From: Bradyrhizobium sp. AZCC 1721
GTDB taxonomy: Bacteria; Pseudomonadota; Alphaproteobacteria; Rhizobiales; Xanthobacteraceae
Direction: 5' to 3'
DNA length: 64,000 nucleotides
Assembly (NCBI RefSeq): GCF_036924715.1
Contig: NZ_JAZHSB010000001.1
Coordinates: forward strand, 4,517,001 to 4,581,000
The translations under genes were made by a program, and so were the position numbers. Below are positions 41,342 to 50,703 of the stretch, one piece after another (within the stretch, counting starts at the first letter, position 1; each line of letters opens with the position of its first letter). The notes beneath the pieces are model-generated. The model did no database searches. It was not told the DNA's origin and saw nothing but the letters and a program-made list of their open reading frames with translations.

Positions 41342-42298
41342 ATGAAAAGTCCGACGCTGGTTGCAGCCGTGGTGATCCGTGCAGCCCTTTCCGTCTGCAT
41401 CTTGGCGGCCGTTTGCAATCTGGCGGTCGCCGATCCGGTCGCACGCACGACCAATGCTGTCGCAACCGTCGCTCCCGACACGCCGCCAGCCGCGGCCCAG
41501 CCGCAGGCGCGCGTCTACCTGTTCCGCGGCGCGCTCGGCCCGATCTTCTCGCGCGGGATGGACCGCCTGACCAATCGTCTCCAGCAAGCCGGTATCCGGG
41601 CTGACGTCTATGAATTCACGATTTGCCGGCTGATTGCGGATCAGGCGATCCGCGATTTCCGGGACGATCCTGCGCCGATCGTGCTTATCGGTCATTCGAT
41701 GGGCGGACTGTGCGCCTTGACGTTCGCCGGGATACTGAAGTCTGAAAACATACAGGTAAGCCTGGTGGTCACCATTGATCCGGCTCAAGCAAGCCCGAAA
41801 GTGCCGCTGAACGTCGAGCGTTACATCAACATTTTCCTGTCCGACAGTATACTGGGCGGCGGCGATGTGGTGGCGGAGCAGGGTTACCAGGGTCACTACG
41901 CAAGCTTCGATTTGAAGCAGCACGGGGAAGTCACCCACATCAACATCGACAAGATGGATTCCATCCACGAGCAAGTGGTGACAGCAATTGCGCAACTTGC
42001 GGCTACACCGGCCAAGGGAGAGGCAGTGCCGCTGCGCTACGTCGTTCCTCCTGATGCCCCGCTGGAGCTTTGGGACAGCGGCACGCAGCAACTCGCCCGT
42101 TCGGGCGATACCTTGCAGAGGCTAGCGGCACTGAACCATGTACCGCTGTGGTCACTTACCCAGGCCAATCAGCATTCCGACAGTGCACCGCTGTCAGTTG
42201 GCCAGCGCGTCCTGGTTCCGCGCCGTCTTGCTCCACCTGTCGCGACATCCGCGGCGTCACCCGTCGCGACACCAGCGGCGACGCGACGGAAACGGTAA
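41342..42298 (+). CDS. Secreted GHSxG hydrolase-like protein with LysM-like C-terminus
   Basis: This is a 318-residue paralogue of the upstream gene. A signal peptide ends near residue 30, VYLFRGALGPIFSRGMDRL opens the hydrolase core, and GHSMG at 117-121 is the nucleophile motif. After residue 240 a LysM-like stretch follows (ARSGDTLQRLAALNHVPLWS and VGQRVLVPRRL), which would bind peptidoglycan. The first paralogue lacks this domain. ATG at 41342 gives better spacing to AGCGGA than the ATG at 41336. Confidence 0.8.
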   Translation: MKSPTLVAAVVIRAALSVCILAAVCNLAVADPVARTTNAVATVAPDTPPAAAQPQARVYLFRGALGPIFSRGMDRLTNRLQQAGIRADVYEFTICRLIADQAIRDFRDDPAPIVLIGHSMGGLCALTFAGILKSENIQVSLVVTIDPAQASPKVPLNVERYINIFLSDSILGGGDVVAEQGYQGHYASFDLKQHGEVTHINIDKMDSIHEQVVTAIAQLAATPAKGEAVPLRYVVPPDAPLELWDSGTQQLARSGDTLQRLAALNHVPLWSLTQANQHSDSAPLSVGQRVLVPRRLAPPVATSAASPVATPAATRRKR

Positions 42299-42311
42299 TG
42301 GCAGAGCGACG

Positions 42312-42950
42312 TCAGGTGCGCGGCAGGAACGGAATCAGCATCGGAACGCGACGGCAATACGATCCATAGGCATCCGCACCGAGTTCCGCCGTGAGGAAGC
42401 CCTCCTCCATGCGGGCCTTCAACCCCATCCCGAGCGAGATCAGCGCCGCCCCCAGCATCGCGGAAACTGTTCCGACCGCTATACCCGTCACCAGCATCCC
42501 GGCGATAAGCCCCGTATAGATCGGGTGGCGCACCAGCCCGTAGGGGCCGGTGTCGATGACCTGATGACCTTCCTTGTGCGTGATCGCGTTCGACCAGAAT
42601 CGTCCGAGATGAATTCTCCCCCACCATGTGAATGAGATCCCCGCAAGGACAAGGCACGCGAGCACATAGATGCCCAGGTTGCCAAACTGCCAGAGCGGCT
42701 TTTCCCCCAGGACCTTGCCCGTCAACGGCAAGAAAAGAATGGCCCCTACGAGAATGGGGGAGCGGTATTTGAGCGACTCCCAGGTCATCACGTGTTTCTT
42801 CGTTTGACCGGACCAGAACGACGCCAAAACCCAGCTCATGACCCACAAAATCCAGATGATGGCGAGCAACTGTGTGGGCCAGGTAGTGGTCCAGCCACTC
42901 AAGGCGAAAGCCAGCCATTGACCAGGATCGTTGGGCATGTCGCGGACCAT
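42312..42950 (-). CDS. Isoprenylcysteine carboxyl methyltransferase-like membrane protein
   Basis: This 212-residue protein has about five membrane helices and the ICMT/PEMT-type C-terminal motif: GPYGLVRHPIYTGLIAGML near residues 132-150 (the RHPxY SAM-binding signature). It then has EEGFLTAELG. It methylates a lipid or lipid-linked carboxylate/amine, and the substrate is unknown in bacteria. Its ATG lies one base after the stop of the epimerase gene, so translation is coupled. It is the last gene of a three-gene operon. Confidence 0.87.
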   Translation of the reverse strand: MVRDMPNDPGQWLAFALSGWTTTWPTQLLAIIWILWVMSWVLASFWSGQTKKHVMTWESLKYRSPILVGAILFLPLTGKVLGEKPLWQFGNLGIYVLACLVLAGISFTWWGRIHLGRFWSNAITHKEGHQVIDTGPYGLVRHPIYTGLIAGMLVTGIAVGTVSAMLGAALISLGMGLKARMEEGFLTAELGADAYGSYCRRVPMLIPFLPRT

Positions 42951-42951
42951 C

Positions 42952-44004
42952 TTAAGCGATTGGATCAACCGCCGAACAGGCGCTCGACGTGTAACGAGTG
43001 CTCGGCATTGAGTCCCATTCAGGTTGATTGTTGCCGGCATCAAGCAGATGCGCAATGGCCTCACGCAAAACGGGTTCGACGGGACCCGGCGCATAGCCCA
43101 GCTCTCGTTGCGCTTTTTCGATCGACAATGCCCCCGCCCGCAATGCGATACGAACGCCTTCGGCCGTACCGGACGGAGGCCGGCGCGTCACGTGATCGGC
43201 GATGAACTCCAGCGTTGCAGTGACCATTTCGGCGACCTTGCCGTTCACTTGAATGCAGCGGATGCGACGGCCGCTGATATCAGACATGAGTTCGAGAACC
43301 CGTCTTAGCGGCATGCTTTCGCCACCGAGAACGTAGCGATGTCCAGCCTGTCCGCGCTCCATGGCGAAGATCAGCCCTTCGGCGGCGTCGCGCACATCGA
43401 CGAGGTTCACGACAAAATCAAGGTGCAATTGAAGACGCCGGTTGAGAAAATACCGGAGCATCGCCGTCGGCGGGGTAACGTTGTGGTCATAAGGCCCGAC
43501 GGGCATGGTGGGACAGCCGATAACCACCGGGTATCCGGATGCGGCCGCCTGCATAGCGAACCGGTCGGCGAGCATTTTCGAGCGCGTATATGGACCCGGC
43601 ATGTCGTCCGGCAGGAGCGCATCGTCAGCGACAGGAACCGCCGATGGCGAGGCACGGAACAGAATGGATTCCGTCGAGCAGTGCAGGAAGCGCTCTATGC
43701 CGCGCTTGCGCGCCGTCTCAATGACGATCTCGGTGCCGCCGAAGTTGACGGTGTGAAAATCGGCCTTCCGCGGCAGCCACATCCCCGGCAAGCCAGCCAG
43801 GTGGTAGACCTCGTCGACCCCGTCCATCGCGCGGTCAACCAGGTCCCGATCAAGCACCGATCCCCTGACATACTGAACCTGCGGCAACGCGCGAGGGGGC
43901 GGCTGAAGATCGAGCACCCTCACCTGCCGACCTCGCGCGATCAGCGCCGAGACCAGGTGCTTTCCGATGAATCCGCTGCCGCCTGTGACCAGTATGCGCG
44001 TCAT
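42952..44004 (-). CDS. NAD-dependent epimerase/dehydratase (extended SDR)
   Basis: This 350-residue extended SDR has TGGSGFIG at 7-14, Ser-Thr at 110-111 and YTRSK with Tyr139 and Lys143. It resembles the HpnA/3-beta-hydroxysteroid dehydrogenase-like group that acts on lipid-linked sugars or sterol-like alcohols. It is sandwiched between an Mpo1-like gene and an ICMT-like methyltransferase, which suggests lipid modification. The C-terminal tail (about 25 residues rich in Ser/Pro) is unusual and may be non-conserved. Confidence 0.9.
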   Translation of the reverse strand: MTRILVTGGSGFIGKHLVSALIARGRQVRVLDLQPPPRALPQVQYVRGSVLDRDLVDRAMDGVDEVYHLAGLPGMWLPRKADFHTVNFGGTEIVIETARKRGIERFLHCSTESILFRASPSAVPVADDALLPDDMPGPYTRSKMLADRFAMQAAASGYPVVIGCPTMPVGPYDHNVTPPTAMLRYFLNRRLQLHLDFVVNLVDVRDAAEGLIFAMERGQAGHRYVLGGESMPLRRVLELMSDISGRRIRCIQVNGKVAEMVTATLEFIADHVTRRPPSGTAEGVRIALRAGALSIEKAQRELGYAPGPVEPVLREAIAHLLDAGNNQPEWDSMPSTRYTSSACSAVDPIA

Positions 44005-44037
44005 GCTGCCAATGAACTCAAGCTGAACTATTTGAGA

Positions 44038-44550
44038 TCAAGATGCAGCGCTTTGCGGATGCACTTGGATGATGATGGCGAGATCGCGCCGAAAGCCCAG
44101 CGAGATAAACAGTTTTGCCATGACAAACATTGGGCCCAGCAACAGGTGAGTCGGATTGTCGACCAGCGCCGGCTGCTGCCGCTCGAACACGCGGTGCCCA
44201 ATAATCTGCGATGCGACGCCGACGACAATCAAGATGGCCGTAAGTGTCCACATGCCGGCAATCGTCGCATGACCAACGATCATGCCAGCAGCCGAGAGCA
44301 ACACAACCGCGGCTCCAAGGATTCCGGCGCCAAGCGCGAAATCGAGCAGGAACCAATAGACGAGCACCGGTATGACAGCGATGGTCGCCGCGCTGGTTTG
44401 GAACCCGAACACGGTGATGGACCACAAGCTGAGCGGAAGGATGGCGGCCAGGAACAGGAACACGATGCCGAGTACATGCATTGCGCAGTTCCAGGGGTCG
44501 CGATGATACTCGACGTAATCAGCGAGCTGCCGCCGAAAATACGAATTCAT
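44038..44550 (-). CDS. Mpo1-like (DUF962) membrane protein
   Basis: This 170-residue protein has four or more membrane helices and the DUF962 pattern: YVEYHRDPWNCAMHVLGI near 12-29 with the conserved His residues, and IGHRVFERQQPALVDNP near 118-134. Yeast Mpo1 is an iron-dependent dioxygenase acting on 2-hydroxy fatty acids, and bacterial members are less studied. It is first in the operon with the epimerase and methyltransferase. The 331-bp region 44551-44881 upstream shows no gene. Confidence 0.88.
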   Translation of the reverse strand: MNSYFRRQLADYVEYHRDPWNCAMHVLGIVFLFLAAILPLSLWSITVFGFQTSAATIAVIPVLVYWFLLDFALGAGILGAAVVLLSAAGMIVGHATIAGMWTLTAILIVVGVASQIIGHRVFERQQPALVDNPTHLLLGPMFVMAKLFISLGFRRDLAIIIQVHPQSAAS

Positions 44551-44881
44551 GCGGTGCTTATCCCCCTGCTATCGGCAAACGCGGCCAGACGGGTCAACCA
44601 AAAACCCAGCCCACCTGCTTCGATGCCCCAACTTCCATCAGAGACAGTAGTTAAACTAGGAAATCATCATCAAGTCAAAACGCGGACGCGGCACGTTTGA
44701 CACTCCCTCAAGCCCGCTGCCAATGTTGACAAATCATACAGTAGTTCAGACGATTAGCGTCGTACGGGGTCTCGGGAACCGCTGCGCGCAGCGATAATTT
44801 TCCGGCAAGTGTTGCCGTTCGGCCAACCTGTCACAATCGTTTCGTGAGCCCTTTACCCCAAGACGCTAAGCGCCAGCGCGC

Positions 44882-45859
44882 CTACTCCGGCGACATCTGC
44901 GTCTGCCGCCAGGCGGCCGGTGGCGTCCCTACCGTTCTGCGAAACGCACGATTGAAGGCGGCTTCGGAATCGTAGCCAACCGCCTCCGCCACGCGGGCGA
45001 TCGGATCGCTTCCAGACGCCAGCAGACCGGCAGCGAGTTGCATGCGCCAGCGCGTCAGATACTGCATCGGCGGTTGTCCGATCAGGTGGGTGAACCGCTG
45101 CGCGAATGTCGATCGCGACAGCCCCACGGCCTTCGCGAGATCATCCAATGTCCAATCCGCCGCTGGCTTGCCATGCAAGAGATTCAGCGCTTGACCGACG
45201 TGTCGATCGGCCAAGCCGGCAAACCAACCGGTCTGTTCGGGGCCAAGCGCTTCGATATGGCATCTGATCGCCTCGACAAAGAGCAGTTCGCCCAGCCGGG
45301 CCAGCACGCCCTCCCCGCCGGTCCGGCGCCCCTCCGATTCAACCCGCGCGGCATTGATCAGATAACCAAGTCCCGAATTCTCCCGATATGAACTTCCGCG
45401 CAGATGAAGGACGGCAGGCAGGGACTCCAAGAGTGGATTGAAAGGGCGCGCGTCGCAGCCAAGAAATCCGCACAGGATGCGCGCGTCGGCAGGTCCGCTG
45501 TCGCCGAGGCGGAGCTTGTGGGGAAGCTGGTCGGCGGTCGGCCGATGATAGTAACTCAGGTCAGGGATCGCCTGCATGCCGGGCGCACTGGAAAGCACAT
45601 GCGCAGCGCCTTGCGGAAATGCGATGATATCGCCCGCGTCGAGCCGCACGGATGGCTCATCGATCAGCCCGGCCCAGCAGCAACCATCGACAACGACGTG
45701 ATATTCGATGACATGCTGCGCCCCCGGCAACACGGCTGAAGCGCAGGCGGACGATGCCGGCGCCGCGGCCACCCATGGTGCGCGAACGTCAAGATGGAAG
45801 AACATCGCACTGCAAAGTCGTACGGCGCGCAACACATCGGACAGGGCATCCGCCCCCAT
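44882..45859 (-). CDS. AraC family transcriptional regulator (cupin_6 type)
   Basis: This 325-residue protein has an N-terminal cupin-like sensor domain (about 5-185) and a C-terminal AraC helix-turn-helix pair (about 222-318). DDLAKAVGLSRSTFAQRFTHL and PIARVAEAVGYDSEAAFNRAF are visible. The ATG at 45859 was chosen because GGAG lies about 9 bases upstream; a GTG at 45889 is the alternative. It is divergent from a methyltransferase gene, which it may regulate. The ligand is unknown. Confidence 0.92.
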   Translation of the reverse strand: MGADALSDVLRAVRLCSAMFFHLDVRAPWVAAAPASSACASAVLPGAQHVIEYHVVVDGCCWAGLIDEPSVRLDAGDIIAFPQGAAHVLSSAPGMQAIPDLSYYHRPTADQLPHKLRLGDSGPADARILCGFLGCDARPFNPLLESLPAVLHLRGSSYRENSGLGYLINAARVESEGRRTGGEGVLARLGELLFVEAIRCHIEALGPEQTGWFAGLADRHVGQALNLLHGKPAADWTLDDLAKAVGLSRSTFAQRFTHLIGQPPMQYLTRWRMQLAAGLLASGSDPIARVAEAVGYDSEAAFNRAFRRTVGTPPAAWRQTQMSPE

Positions 45860-46010
45860 AGTCGCAGCTCCAATCGGACGCTCGGGCACGCTTCTCGGAC
45901 GAACAGCAAAAATAGGAAGGATTCAGACGCTCAGTCAAGCCATCCGGCAGTCTGGTCATTTGCCGCAGCCTCGCGAGGACCTATGTCCCATCGCGCCAAA
46001 GGAGGCAGCA

Positions 46011-47084
46011 ATGAACATTTTGGTCAGAGAATCAAACGAGCAGAAGCTGGAAGCATTTGTTACGCGGATATTGGGCGATCTCGGCGCCGCCATGATTGCA
46101 CCGCTGGTGCGCATTGGTGACGAACTCGGACTGTACAGCACACTCGCCGCGTCGGGACCGGTGACGCCGGAAGAACTGGCGCGCCAGACCAGAACAGTCG
46201 AGCGCCTTGTGCGCGAATGGCTCAGCGCCCACGCCGCCGCCGGCTATCTGGACTATGACGTTACGACCAAGCGCTTCTCCATGAATCCCGAGCAGGCCAT
46301 GGTGTTCGGCAATCCTGACAGCCCGGTCTACATGCTGGGCTCGTTCGAGGTTTGCCAGGCGGTGATGGTTGACCAGCCCAAGGTGAGCAAGGCTTTCCGC
46401 AACGGCGGCGCCGCCGGCTATCACGAGCGATGCAATTGCCTGTTCAGCGGAATGTCACGCTTCTTCGGCGTGAGCTACAAGGCCCATCTGGTGCAGGAAT
46501 GGCTTCCCGCATTGGACGGCGTGGTCGAAAAACTCGGCCGCGGTGCGCGGGTCGCGGATATCGGCTGCGGCCATGGCATCTCAACCATCCTGATGGCGAA
46601 AGCATTCGAACGGTCCAGATTTTTCGGGATCGACAACCACGAAGATTCAATCGCCGGCGCCCGCGACGCCGCGAAACGCGACGGCGTAGCAGCCAGGACG
46701 GAATTTGATGTCGCCACGGCCAAGAATTTTGTAGGCGGCAATTTCGACCTGATCTGTTGTTTCGACGCGCTGCACGACCTGGGTGATCCCATCGGCGCGG
46801 CGAGCCGCATTCTGCAGGCTCTCGCTCCCGACGGCACGTTCATGGCCGTGGAGCCGCTAGCAGGAGACCGGCTGGAGGACAATATCAATCCGGTCGGCCG
46901 CCTCTACTATGCCGGCTCCACCATGATCTGCACGCCGGTTTCCCTGGCGCAGGAGGTCGGGCTCGCCCTCGGTGGGCAGGCAGGACCAAAACGGTTGGAA
47001 GCGGTTCTGCGCGAAGCCGGATTTAGCCGTGTCCGGATCGCAGCCGAGACACCCTTCAACATCGTGCTCGAAGCGCGGCGATAA
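46011..47084 (+). CDS. Class I SAM-dependent methyltransferase with N-terminal winged helix
   Basis: This 357-residue protein has an N-terminal winged-helix dimerisation domain (about 20-95) typical of O-methyltransferase-type enzymes. The SAM site motif VADIGCGHGISTI lies near 175-187, with DLICCFDALHDLGD as the later motif. The ATG at 46011 follows AAAGGAGG at ideal spacing; the frame stays open upstream but reads into the AraC gene. The product may be a small-molecule methylase. The substrate is unknown. Confidence 0.92.
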   Translation: MNILVRESNEQKLEAFVTRILGDLGAAMIAPLVRIGDELGLYSTLAASGPVTPEELARQTRTVERLVREWLSAHAAAGYLDYDVTTKRFSMNPEQAMVFGNPDSPVYMLGSFEVCQAVMVDQPKVSKAFRNGGAAGYHERCNCLFSGMSRFFGVSYKAHLVQEWLPALDGVVEKLGRGARVADIGCGHGISTILMAKAFERSRFFGIDNHEDSIAGARDAAKRDGVAARTEFDVATAKNFVGGNFDLICCFDALHDLGDPIGAASRILQALAPDGTFMAVEPLAGDRLEDNINPVGRLYYAGSTMICTPVSLAQEVGLALGGQAGPKRLEAVLREAGFSRVRIAAETPFNIVLEARR

Positions 47085-47151
47085 GACTGACCGCGCTGTC
47101 GTTTCTTACGCCACCGGGAGCACTGCTCTCCGGTGGCAAAGGTGCCTAATC

Positions 47152-47376
47152 ATGACGCAGACGTTACAAGCAAAACAAGGCAATCGAGGACTCGGCCAGG
47201 GAGGACTTGACCAGCAAGGACTTGGCCAGGCCGGCTGGATCCTCGATCATTGGATAGCCTCTTTCCTCGCCGCGGTAGAGCGCGCTGTCCGTCATCGACG
47301 CACGAAGCATCGGGCCGGGACGCAGCCCGCGATATCTACTGCATCTAGCGTTAGGTCCCTGCCCGAGGCCCGATAA
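47152..47376 (+). CDS. Possible small Gly/Gln-repeat protein
   Basis: This is a 74-residue open frame with internal repeats (NRGLGQGGLDQQGLGQAG) and no known domain. AAAGGTG precedes the ATG at 47152. Its last 26 bases overlap the convergent CapA gene. The repeats in the DNA (GGACTTG, CTTGGCCAGG) could equally be a non-coding repeat. I report it as doubtful. Confidence 0.25.
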   Translation: MTQTLQAKQGNRGLGQGGLDQQGLGQAGWILDHWIASFLAAVERAVRHRRTKHRAGTQPAISTASSVRSLPEAR

Positions 47377-48499
47377 CGACAAGCTGCCGTTCGGAATCAG
47401 GGATGATCCTTGTTCCGAACTGCTGACATCTCCCATCCAGTGTCTGCTGGATCCATTCGATGTCCTGCCGCGCCGGAATGGAGAGACGAAAGTTCTTGAT
47501 CTGCAGGGGAAACAGCTTGAGCGCATGGAGGCTTCCGCTGGTCGGATCCAGGTCGGCGAAATACATCAAGGCAAGGTCATCACGGTAGCGCTCGTAACCA
47601 CTGATGCCTTCATAGTCGTTCAGGAAATCACCGCAGCCATAGAGAATGAGGCGGTCTCGATAAATTTCGATCGCTCGCGGATGATGCGAAGAATGCCCGT
47701 GAACGATCGACACGCCTGCCTTGTCGATGAGGGCCCGGGCCAGAATTCTCTGCTCGTGCGGAATGTGATATCCCCAATTGGATCCCCAATGGATTGAAAC
47801 GACGACGAGATCGCCGGGCTTCCTGAGCGCCATGACCTGTTCGGCGACCTCTGACGCACTCGCCTCGGAGAGTTCCGGCAGCAAGTTGACGCCCGGAGTG
47901 TCTGACGTCGCAGCCCATTCGAGCGGGATGCCGCTCGATGTCGATCCAAACGAAAAGATCAAGAGCCGCGCTTTGCCAAGGTTCAGCACCGCGGGTGCGC
48001 GCGCTTCATGATCGTTGCGCCCCGCGCCCGTTGTCTTGACGTTGAGTTTTTGCAGAGTAGTCAGCGTCTCCAGCAAGCCGGCGCGGCCCCAATCGAGCAC
48101 ATGATTGTTGGCCAATACGCAGCAGTTGATCTCGGCCGCCGCGAGGCATTCTGCATTCTCCGGGCTCATGCGGTAGTTGATGCCCTTGTTCATGCGGTCG
48201 TTGCTGCGAGTCACTGCCGTTTCAAGATTGATGATCCGCGCGTCCGGCCGCATGCGCGCCAACTGGTCCAGCGCAGCGCCCCAAACGTAGGACGGCCCGT
48301 TCTGCCGCGGAATGGGTCCGTTCGCCTGCTCGGCGAGCCGCACGTACCCCTCCGCCGATCGCACGTAATGTTCGTAAATCTCAGGGCTGCAGGGGTGCGC
48401 GAGCACCTGGTCGATGCCGCGGCCGCACATGACATCTCCGCAGAGAAAGAGCCGTACCAATTTCCGATGCCCAGCCGGCAAACGTCTTTCCTCGAGCAT
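47351..48499 (-). CDS. CapA family protein (poly-gamma-glutamate synthesis type metallophosphatase fold)
   Basis: This 382-residue protein has the CapA/PgsA pattern: FLCGDVMCGRG near 17-27, INLETAVT, a central VLANNHVLDWG, and a C-terminal GHSSHHPRAIEIY. The fold is a calcineurin-like metal-dependent phosphoesterase. CapA of Bacillus helps make or export poly-gamma-glutamate, but many members have other, unknown roles. It starts 24 bp after the stop of the MBL-fold gene, so the two form an operon. No other capsule gene is visible nearby. Confidence 0.9.
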   Translation of the reverse strand: MLEERRLPAGHRKLVRLFLCGDVMCGRGIDQVLAHPCSPEIYEHYVRSAEGYVRLAEQANGPIPRQNGPSYVWGAALDQLARMRPDARIINLETAVTRSNDRMNKGINYRMSPENAECLAAAEINCCVLANNHVLDWGRAGLLETLTTLQKLNVKTTGAGRNDHEARAPAVLNLGKARLLIFSFGSTSSGIPLEWAATSDTPGVNLLPELSEASASEVAEQVMALRKPGDLVVVSIHWGSNWGYHIPHEQRILARALIDKAGVSIVHGHSSHHPRAIEIYRDRLILYGCGDFLNDYEGISGYERYRDDLALMYFADLDPTSGSLHALKLFPLQIKNFRLSIPARQDIEWIQQTLDGRCQQFGTRIIPDSERQLVVIGPRAGT

Positions 48500-48523
48500 G
48501 AAAATACCGCTCAGGTTGTTGCG

Positions 48524-49531
48524 TCAAATGTGGGCCCCCTTGAACGCCGTCATCACCTCGGCCAGCATCCGCTCCTCCTCTCCCGCATAGCGCGGAGAGA
48601 AGTGAAACGGCTCGACACGGCGCACATTAGCTTCCCGCGCAATTTCTCCGGCAGCCGTCGTTGTAAGATGGCCCCGCTCCCTCGCCAATGCGGCATCCGT
48701 CCCCGCGAATGCCGCCTCGATGAAGAGGATGTCCGCATTCTGAACGAGCGCCACGATGGCGGCGCGATTGGCTGGCGTATCGACAACATCGGTAACATAG
48801 GCAATTTTCTGGCCGGCAGTGACCGTCAGGAGGTCACGCAGGCTGCCGAGCGGCTCGAGGCGACCGTCTGAAGCCGCCGCCCCATCGATCCGTATCAAAT
48901 GATCGTCCGGCCGGCCTTCCACAACCGCCTGCTTGAGCCACTGCAACCACGGACCGACCGGGAGCCCGCGCTCGTATAGTCGATTCTTCCAAATGTTGAC
49001 ATGGGCCGCTTCCTGCAGGGCAAAGCCGAGGCAGGGCGTGCCATGCTCAAGGATGGCGGCTGAAACCCGGCGGGTCCGCTCGTCAGACAGGACGCCGTCA
49101 AGAACTGTCTTCGACACCGGCGGTTCCGCGGCAAAGGCGTTCTTCAGCCGGAACTGCCTGGTCGCGATGGAGTTCGGCGTCTCAAATTCGCTGACAACGA
49201 AGATCAGATCGGCGCCGTAGCTCTCGACCAGATTCCATCGATAGGCCTGAAGCTTGTGAAAGACGCGCTCGGCAAAACCGGCCGGGCCGTAAAGATGTAC
49301 AGTTTTCTCCAGTCCTACGTGCAAACGGAGCAGATGATCGAAGCCAACGAAATGATCGATATGCGCATGCGAGACAAAGATCTGATCGACGCGTCGTATC
49401 TTCCGCGGTGACAGTGAAGCGATTTCCCCGAGATCGAACAGTACGCTGCGCGTCTTGAACAGCGTCTCCACATAGACCGTCGGGTCGCCGTAGCGACCGT
49501 TGACCAGGTTCGGATGGAAGATCGGTCGCAT
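48524..49531 (-). CDS. MBL-fold hydrolase, RNase Z-like
   Basis: This 335-residue metallo-beta-lactamase-fold protein has the metal motif HAHIDH at 55-60 (SHAHIDHFVGFDHLL). Other ligands are in LEHGTPCLG, IAYVTDVVDT and a final VEPFHFSPRY. The layout resembles RNase Z, but the proper tRNA-binding exosite arm is not obvious, so another phosphodiesterase substrate is possible. No good ribosome-binding site precedes the ATG. CapA follows in the same operon. Confidence 0.88.
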   Translation of the reverse strand: MRPIFHPNLVNGRYGDPTVYVETLFKTRSVLFDLGEIASLSPRKIRRVDQIFVSHAHIDHFVGFDHLLRLHVGLEKTVHLYGPAGFAERVFHKLQAYRWNLVESYGADLIFVVSEFETPNSIATRQFRLKNAFAAEPPVSKTVLDGVLSDERTRRVSAAILEHGTPCLGFALQEAAHVNIWKNRLYERGLPVGPWLQWLKQAVVEGRPDDHLIRIDGAAASDGRLEPLGSLRDLLTVTAGQKIAYVTDVVDTPANRAAIVALVQNADILFIEAAFAGTDAALARERGHLTTTAAGEIAREANVRRVEPFHFSPRYAGEEERMLAEVMTAFKGAHI

Positions 49532-49667
49532 GACAAACTATGCAGCAGGTTTTTCACACGGCGTGTGCGTCACTCTACTTTCACCGCCCAAGGAACCCTC
49601 CTTGTTTACCCGGTCAATGCTCCCTGAAACCTCCAGATTTAAGCAGACTTTTGGACTCCCGCACCGG

Positions 49668-50642
49668 CTAGTTCGTGATCTTGTACCCGGTCTCTTTCAC
49701 GATCGGCTGCCAGAAGGCGTTGTTGGCAGCGAGCTCCTTCGTCAGACCTTCGGGCGTCGAACCGACAGGGATCAGGCCGATCGCTGCGAGCTTTTCCTTG
49801 ACCTCCGGCTTGGCGAGCGCGGTGGCGACTGCCTCGCTCAGCTTTTTCGCAAGATCCGGCGAGGCGCCTGCCGGCAGCCACATGCCGTACCAGGCGTCCG
49901 CCACCAGATCGACGCCGCTCTCCCTGAGAGTCGGCGCATCGGGCAGGAACGGCGAGCGCTGCGCGCTGCCGACCGCGAGAATCCGGACGTTGCCCGCGCG
50001 ATGCTGCGGGATGGCATCAGTCAAGGTGGAAATCGCGAACGGCATGTGGCCGCCGACGAGGTCGTTGATGATCGGCGCGCTGCCGCGATAGGCCACGCGG
50101 GTCAGCTTGACGCCCAGCGCCTGCTCGAGCCGCGAGCCGGTAAAATGCGGAATGGTACCGTTGCTCGGCACGCCGAACGTGGCCTGATCCGGATTGGCTT
50201 TCAGCCAGGCAACGAACTGCTTGAAGTCCTTGACCTCGGCCGGGACGGCCTTGCCGACAAAGACGCAGAATTCGAACCGCACGAGTTGGCTGACCGGAAC
50301 GAAATCCTTTGCCGCGTCGAAGCTCGGCGTGGTCTCGACCATCGGCAGCAAATACATCGTCGGTCCCGTCGTCACCAGGATGGTCGTGCCGTCGGGATTG
50401 GCGCCCTTCACCGCCTTGATGCCGATCAGCCCGTCGCCACCGGTGCGGTTCTCGACGATGATGTTGCGATCAAGCAAGGGAGCGACGTGCTGCGCCAGCA
50501 GCCGGCAAAGTGCATCCCCGCCACCGCCGGCTGCAAAGGGAAAGATGATTTTGGTCAGCGGCCCGGCCTGCGCGAATGCCTTGCCCGTTATCGCCGCCAG
50601 CGAACACGCGGCGCTTCCGGCCAGAAAATCTCGGCGCTTCAT
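49668..50642 (-). CDS. TTT-type (Bug/TctC) substrate-binding protein
   Basis: This 324-residue periplasmic binding protein has a Tat-like signal (KRRDFLAGSAACSLAAITG). Family segments include IIVENRTGGDGLIGIKAVK, RVAYRGSAPIINDLVGGHM and a C-terminal normal end. Such proteins bind small organic acids for tripartite tricarboxylate transporters or for sensing. The ATG at 50642 follows GGAGGAG. No TctA/TctB genes are adjacent. It looks intact, in contrast to the one at 38078. Confidence 0.93.
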   Translation of the reverse strand: MKRRDFLAGSAACSLAAITGKAFAQAGPLTKIIFPFAAGGGGDALCRLLAQHVAPLLDRNIIVENRTGGDGLIGIKAVKGANPDGTTILVTTGPTMYLLPMVETTPSFDAAKDFVPVSQLVRFEFCVFVGKAVPAEVKDFKQFVAWLKANPDQATFGVPSNGTIPHFTGSRLEQALGVKLTRVAYRGSAPIINDLVGGHMPFAISTLTDAIPQHRAGNVRILAVGSAQRSPFLPDAPTLRESGVDLVADAWYGMWLPAGASPDLAKKLSEAVATALAKPEVKEKLAAIGLIPVGSTPEGLTKELAANNAFWQPIVKETGYKITN

Positions 50643-50703
50643 TCTGTCTCCTCCCAGCACTTTATAATTGTTCATCGGTCCGCAACGCTAAGGCCACCCG
50701 ACG

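Noticed and set aside
44724..44752. TTGACA in the gap between the Mpo1-like and AraC genes as a promoter
   Set aside because: It points to the plus strand, where no gene follows, and the -10 candidate (GACGAT) is poor.
47111..47136. Hairpin CCACCGG...CCGGTGG after the methyltransferase gene as terminator
   Set aside because: The stem is good but no T-run follows and a possible small gene begins at once, so I did not list it as a terminator.
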